This document shows, in pieces, positions 16,811-21,067 of a DNA stretch of 21,067 bases. The stretch covers positions 1-21,067 of the forward strand of contig QKII01000415.1 in assembly GCA_003249625.1 (NCBI GenBank), given 5' to 3'. Every line of letters starts with the position of its first letter. Within the stretch, counting starts at the first letter, position 1. The notes beneath the pieces were generated by a model that worked only from the letters and a program-made list of their open reading frames with translations, ran no database searches and had not been told where the DNA came from. Position numbers and translations under genes: made by a program. This stretch comes from Propionivibrio sp. GTDB taxonomy: Bacteria > Pseudomonadota > Gammaproteobacteria > Burkholderiales > Rhodocyclaceae.

Positions 16811-18220
16811 TCAACCGACCACCGGCTCGCCGGTGCTTTGATGGGCGGCCCACGGCGCGGGCCTGCGTACGGCGTTCCAGACAGGGTTTTCGATCGTCAG
16901 CGTCAGCTGCCGCGCCATTTCGAGCATGCCGGCGTAACCTGCGTAGGCGTACTCGCGCTCCTGATTTACGTCGAGAAACGGAATGCGCGCCTTCATTGCG
17001 GTGTAGAGGTTGCGTCCACCCGCGATCATCACGTCGGCGCCTTTCTCGTTGAACACCTTGAGCAGGCCGGCCGGGTTGCCATCGTCAATCATGTGCGCCT
17101 CTTCGCCCAGAAGGTCGCGGATACGGTCCTTGTCGTCCTCGGTCGACTTGCGCACACCGGTCGCCACGACATCCATCCCGAGATCGCGCAGAGCCGAAAT
17201 GATCGACCACGACTTGACGCCACCGGTGTAGAGCAAGGCACGTTTGCCGGCAAGCCGCTCTCGCCAGGGCGCGAGTTGCGCGTAAGCCTTGGCTTCCTCG
17301 CGAGCAATCAGCGCTTCGGTACGCGCGGTCAGGTCCGCATCGCCAAGCAAGCGGGCAAACTCGCGCAAGGCGTTTGAGGTATCGGTCACGCCGTAGAAAC
17401 TGCCTTCGAAGTACGGGACGCCCCACTTATCCTTTAACTGACGCGCCACGTTGAGCAATGCGTTCGAGCACACCACCATCGACGCCTTGGCGCGGTGCAT
17501 CGTCTGCACCTCGCGGAAACGTGCATCGCCGGACAACGAACCGATGATACGCAGCCCAAGCTCGTCGAACAGCGGCGCGACATGCCAGAACTCGCCACGG
17601 ATGTTGTATTCGGCGATCATTGCCACGTCGTGCACCTTGATGCCTGGACGTTGCGCCGATTCGGGAACGGGATCCGGCTCGCGGGTGCCGATCACGTTAT
17701 CAAACATCGTCTGGCCGGCAATCCGGTCGCCGAGTTTCTTGGAACCGTAGAATCCGGCCGCATCGACCGGAATCACCGGTACGCCCCAACGTGCGGCGGC
17801 ATCCTTGCACAGCGCCGGCAGGTCCTCGCCGATCATTGCCGTGACGCAGGTCGCGTAGACGAAAACCGCGGCGGGTGAATACGTATCGATTGCCTGCTTG
17901 ATCGCATGGAAGAGTTTCTTCTCGTTGCGTCCCATCACGATGTCCTGCTCGGACAGGTCGGTGGTCATCCCCAAGCGGTGGAACGCAGGGCCGGAGGACC
18001 GGGTGCCACGGTTATCCCAGGAATCGCCGGTGCAGGCGATCGGCCCGTGGACGATGTGAGCCACATCGGTGATCGGAAACAGTGTGATCTGTGCGCCATC
18101 GAACGGGCAACCGCCAGCGGTGGCACCAGGCTTCGGGCGCGTACAGCCGCCCTTGGCCTTGTTCGCGTTGTTGGCGCAGGCGGGTTCGTCGATCAGCAGG
18201 GCGATGTCGCTGGTTCTCAT
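16811..18220 (-). CDS. nifE: FeMo-cofactor scaffold subunit NifE
   Basis: The alpha-type subunit of NifEN, related to NifD. It has 469 residues from the ATG at 18220. Cys38, Cys63 and Cys125 ([20 protein letters not shown]) correspond to NifE ligands of the permanent [4Fe-4S] cluster. Cys251 ([12 protein letters not shown]) corresponds to the cysteine that holds the cofactor precursor in A. vinelandii (Cys250). An N-terminal [20 protein letters not shown] is also typical. AAGGA stands 8 nt before the 18220 ATG; the ATG at 18229 is too close to it, so the shorter form is preferred. It is the first gene of the leftward nif operon, behind a sigma54 promoter and two NifA sites. Confidence 0.97.
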   Translation of the reverse strand: MRTSDIALLIDEPACANNANKAKGGCTRPKPGATAGGCPFDGAQITLFPITDVAHIVHGPIACTGDSWDNRGTRSSGPAFHRLGMTTDLSEQDIVMGRNEKKLFHAIKQAIDTYSPAAVFVYATCVTAMIGEDLPALCKDAAARWGVPVIPVDAAGFYGSKKLGDRIAGQTMFDNVIGTREPDPVPESAQRPGIKVHDVAMIAEYNIRGEFWHVAPLFDELGLRIIGSLSGDARFREVQTMHRAKASMVVCSNALLNVARQLKDKWGVPYFEGSFYGVTDTSNALREFARLLGDADLTARTEALIAREEAKAYAQLAPWRERLAGKRALLYTGGVKSWSIISALRDLGMDVVATGVRKSTEDDKDRIRDLLGEEAHMIDDGNPAGLLKVFNEKGADVMIAGGRNLYTAMKARIPFLDVNQEREYAYAGYAGMLEMARQLTLTIENPVWNAVRRPAPWAAHQSTGEPVVG

Positions 18221-18246
18221 GATGGGCATCCTTTCGCCCTTCCCTA

Positions 18247-18262
18247 TGCAATCGCTGTGCCA
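18247..18262 (-). promoter_or_regulatory. Sigma54 (-24/-12) promoter of nifE
   Basis: Minus-strand TGGCACAGCGATTGCA, a perfect TGGCAC-N5-TTGCA element. Transcription should start near 18237, about 17 nt before the nifE ATG. With the NifA sites upstream it should be active under nitrogen-fixing conditions and probably drives the whole nifE-to-nifS operon. Confidence 0.93.
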
Positions 18263-18305
18263 CGCCTTGAAGCCCCTGTTTTCCTGACTTGTCGCCGTTC
18301 TCTTT

Positions 18306-18321
18306 TGTGGCGATCGCTACA
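18306..18321. promoter_or_regulatory. NifA upstream activator site 1
   Basis: TGTGGCGATCGCTACA, exactly TGT-N10-ACA with a palindromic core (GCGATCGC). Its centre is about 76 bp from the expected nifE start and about 107 bp from the expected nifQ start, both close to the usual NifA range. Confidence 0.85.
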
Positions 18322-18347
18322 GAGCACAGCAACTCCGTCTCCTGATT

Positions 18348-18363
18348 TGTCGCGAACACAACA
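18348..18363. promoter_or_regulatory. NifA upstream activator site 2
   Basis: TGTCGCGAACACAACA, again TGT-N10-ACA. Its centre is about 118 bp upstream of the nifE start and about 65 bp upstream of the nifQ start. It is 42 bp (four helical turns) from site 1, so both sites lie on the same face of the DNA. Confidence 0.75.
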
Positions 18364-18394
18364 TCGTCGCACCGAAAACTGGCGTTTTCGTACA

Positions 18395-18410
18395 TGGAAA
18401 GAGTCTTGCT
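18395..18410 (+). promoter_or_regulatory. Sigma54-type promoter of nifQ
   Basis: TGGAAAGAGTCTTGCT keeps the GG and GC at the required -24/-12 spacing and the TTGCT box, but has AAA for the consensus CAC. It lies 38 nt upstream of the nifQ ATG. The NifA sites between it and nifE support the call. Confidence 0.7.
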
Positions 18411-18448
18411 AGGTAAAAGCCACCGCCGCCACCTGACGAGGAAGCTTC

Positions 18449-19009
18449 ATGAACATCGATACCGATCTCAGCAACCCTCCGCTGGCACTCGCCCGCCATC
18501 CTGAGGATCCCGCCACGCAGGCCTTCGCCGGCGTCATCGTGCAATCCCTTCTGGCGCGCCGCCAGCCCTTGATTCGCGGGCTGAATGATGACGGCTTCCG
18601 CATGCTGGTCGACGCCTATTTTCCCGGTCTCGAATACAACAACGGCAGGCCGGGCGAAAAGGAACTCGCCCTGTTCGAATACGACGAATTCGTTGACCTC
18701 GTAGAACTTCTGCTCGATCACCGTGCCTCGGATCAAGAGATGGAAGTCTGGCTCGCCAACACCATCGCCACTGCGGCGATGGGTGAGAACCATTTGTGGC
18801 AAGACATGGGCCTGCCGAACCGCAAGGTACTCAGCGCACTGATGCAAAAACACTTCCCATCCCTTGCGGCGCTGAATCACAAGGACATGAAATGGAAGAA
18901 ATTTTTCTATCGCCAGCTGTGTGAGCGCTCGGGCATCCTCATCTGCAAGTCCCCTAACTGCGCAGAGTGCTGCGATTACCGGATCTGCTTCGGGCCGGAA
19001 GACGCCTGA
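18449..19009 (+). CDS. nifQ: NifQ, molybdenum donor for FeMo-cofactor synthesis
   Basis: An Fe-S protein that carries a Mo-Fe-S cluster and provides Mo to the NifEN/NifH step of cofactor synthesis. The 186-residue protein ends with the family signature C-x4-C-x2-C-x5-C (Cys166, Cys171, Cys174, Cys180, in ICKSPNCAECCDYRICFG). KFFYRQLCERSGILIC and the ENHLWQDMGLPNR segment also fit. GAGGAAG precedes the ATG. It is divergent from nifE and shares its NifA sites. The modE-modA-modD genes follow in the same direction, linking Mo uptake with Mo use, although a hairpin separates nifQ from modE. Confidence 0.95.
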   Translation: MNIDTDLSNPPLALARHPEDPATQAFAGVIVQSLLARRQPLIRGLNDDGFRMLVDAYFPGLEYNNGRPGEKELALFEYDEFVDLVELLLDHRASDQEMEVWLANTIATAAMGENHLWQDMGLPNRKVLSALMQKHFPSLAALNHKDMKWKKFFYRQLCERSGILICKSPNCAECCDYRICFGPEDA

Positions 19010-19024
19010 GCGACGAGATTTCTT

Positions 19025-19047
19025 ATGCCCGGCATCATGTCGGGCAT
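19025..19047 (+). terminator. Hairpin after nifQ, possible terminator
   Basis: Perfect 7-bp stem ATGCCCG (19025-19031) / CGGGCAT (19041-19047) with a 9-nt loop, 15 nt after the nifQ stop, followed by TTATATT. The T run is short, so termination may be partial. Confidence 0.6.
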
Positions 19048-19059
19048 TTATATTGCTAG

Positions 19060-19084
19060 CGTTATGTAGTGTGTGGTAATAACG
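19060..19084. promoter_or_regulatory. Possible ModE operator
   Basis: Inverted repeat CGTTAT-N13-ATAACG upstream of modE. It resembles the palindromic CG..TAT half-sites bound by molybdate-loaded ModE. A -10-like TATATT (19049-19054) lies just upstream, so binding here could block transcription and make modE-modA self-repressing. The half-site sequence and spacing are recalled, not searched. Confidence 0.5.
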
Positions 19085-19114
19085 ACAAACCGCACGAACT
19101 GGAAGATGACAACC

Positions 19115-20669
<1,555 letters not shown>

Positions 20670-20677
20670 CGAAATGC

Positions 20678-20723
20678 GCTCCGCGTGCTCCCGGCGATCG
20701 ATTTCGTGCCGGGCTCACGGAGC
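20678..20723 (+). other. Large intercistronic hairpin modA-modD
   Basis: GCTCC (20678-20682) pairs with GGAGC (20719-20723), GTG with CAC, and CCCGGC (20690-20695) with GCCGGG (20708-20713), enclosing a 12-nt loop; a GC bulge and a 2x2 internal loop interrupt the stem. It starts 8 nt after the modA stop and ends 20 nt before the modD ATG. No T run follows, so it may stabilise modA mRNA or reduce read-through into modD. It does not resemble the Moco riboswitch as I know it. Confidence 0.55.
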
Positions 20724-20743
20724 AGAACCTCTTTGGAGATTAC

Positions 20744-21067
20744 ATGGCCACTCTTTCCCTCTGCCTCCCTGACGATGCTCTGGCGCGCTTACTTGACGAC
20801 GATACAGCCTGCGGCGACCTGACCACGGATACTCTGGGCATTGGCGCGACACATGGGCACTTTGAATTCCACGCACGCAACGCAATGCGCGTATGCGCCG
20901 TCGAGGAAGCCGTACGCATGTGCCAACTCGCCGGACTAAATGCCGAAAGTTTTGCCCGATCCGGCGATACCCTGGCCGCCGGCCAGTGCATCCTCACGGC
21001 AACCGGCACCGCCGAACATCTGCACCGGGCATGGAAAGCAACGCAGGTGCTCATCGAATGGGCCAGC
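20744..21067 (+). CDS. modD: ModD-like protein, N-terminal part (nicotinate-nucleotide pyrophosphorylase family)
   Basis: The first 108 residues; the gene continues past the right edge. MATLSLCLPDDALARLLDDD and TACGDLTTDTLGIG match the start of ModD, a paralogue of quinolinate phosphoribosyltransferase (NadC) found in molybdate gene clusters. The cluster context and the TACGDLTT form favour ModD over NadC. The enzymatic role of ModD is not established. GGAG lies 8 nt before the ATG. A 74-bp gap with a strong hairpin separates it from modA. The catalytic residues that could test for enzyme activity lie outside the window. Confidence 0.85.
   Translation, partial: MATLSLCLPDDALARLLDDDTACGDLTTDTLGIGATHGHFEFHARNAMRVCAVEEAVRMCQLAGLNAESFARSGDTLAAGQCILTATGTAEHLHRAWKATQVLIEWAS

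Overview
The window looks like the chromosome of a diazotrophic betaproteobacterium, probably of the Rhodocyclales (Azonexus/Dechloromonas/Accumulibacter type). This is inferred from the protein sequences and from gene neighbourhoods such as rluC beside rne; no database search was possible. No insertion sequence, phage gene, CRISPR array or rRNA is visible.

Left part (1-10,300), housekeeping: a partial HAD phosphatase and rluC run leftwards. Across a leader of about 400 bp, rne (ribonuclease E) runs rightwards and meets uvrB head-on at a GC-rich hairpin. Then come an aspartate/aromatic aminotransferase with a clear terminator, a membrane-anchored AsmA-like protein with an unusual cytoplasmic N-terminal region, and a tRNA-Asn(GTT) gene with a near-consensus sigma70 promoter and its own terminator.

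Middle (10,300-11,280): a small winged-helix-like protein and a secreted protein resembling the surface-adhesin E family.

Right part (11,280-18,450), nitrogen fixation, read leftwards: nifE, nifN, nifX, an rseC-like gene, a DUF269 (NifX-associated) gene, a CCE_0567-type small protein, fdxB, nifU and nifS. NifE and NifN form the FeMo-cofactor scaffold, NifX carries cofactor intermediates, NifU and NifS supply Fe-S clusters, and FdxB is a likely electron carrier. A sigma54 promoter (TGGCACAGCGATTGCA) lies upstream of nifE and a second, less perfect one serves the divergent nifQ. Two TGT-N10-ACA NifA sites lie between them and could serve both directions.

Far right (18,449-21,067), molybdenum supply: nifQ (Mo donor to cofactor synthesis), modE (molybdate-responsive regulator), modA (molybdate-binding protein) and the start of modD. 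An inverted repeat resembling a ModE operator precedes modE.

The most unusual part is 14,080-14,973. The DUF269 gene is interrupted by an exact 22-bp tandem duplication that shifts the frame. The adjacent rseC-like gene has its conserved domain in a different frame from its coupled start and stop. This could be gene decay, a reversible slippage mutation, or sequencing/assembly error; the sequence alone does not decide.
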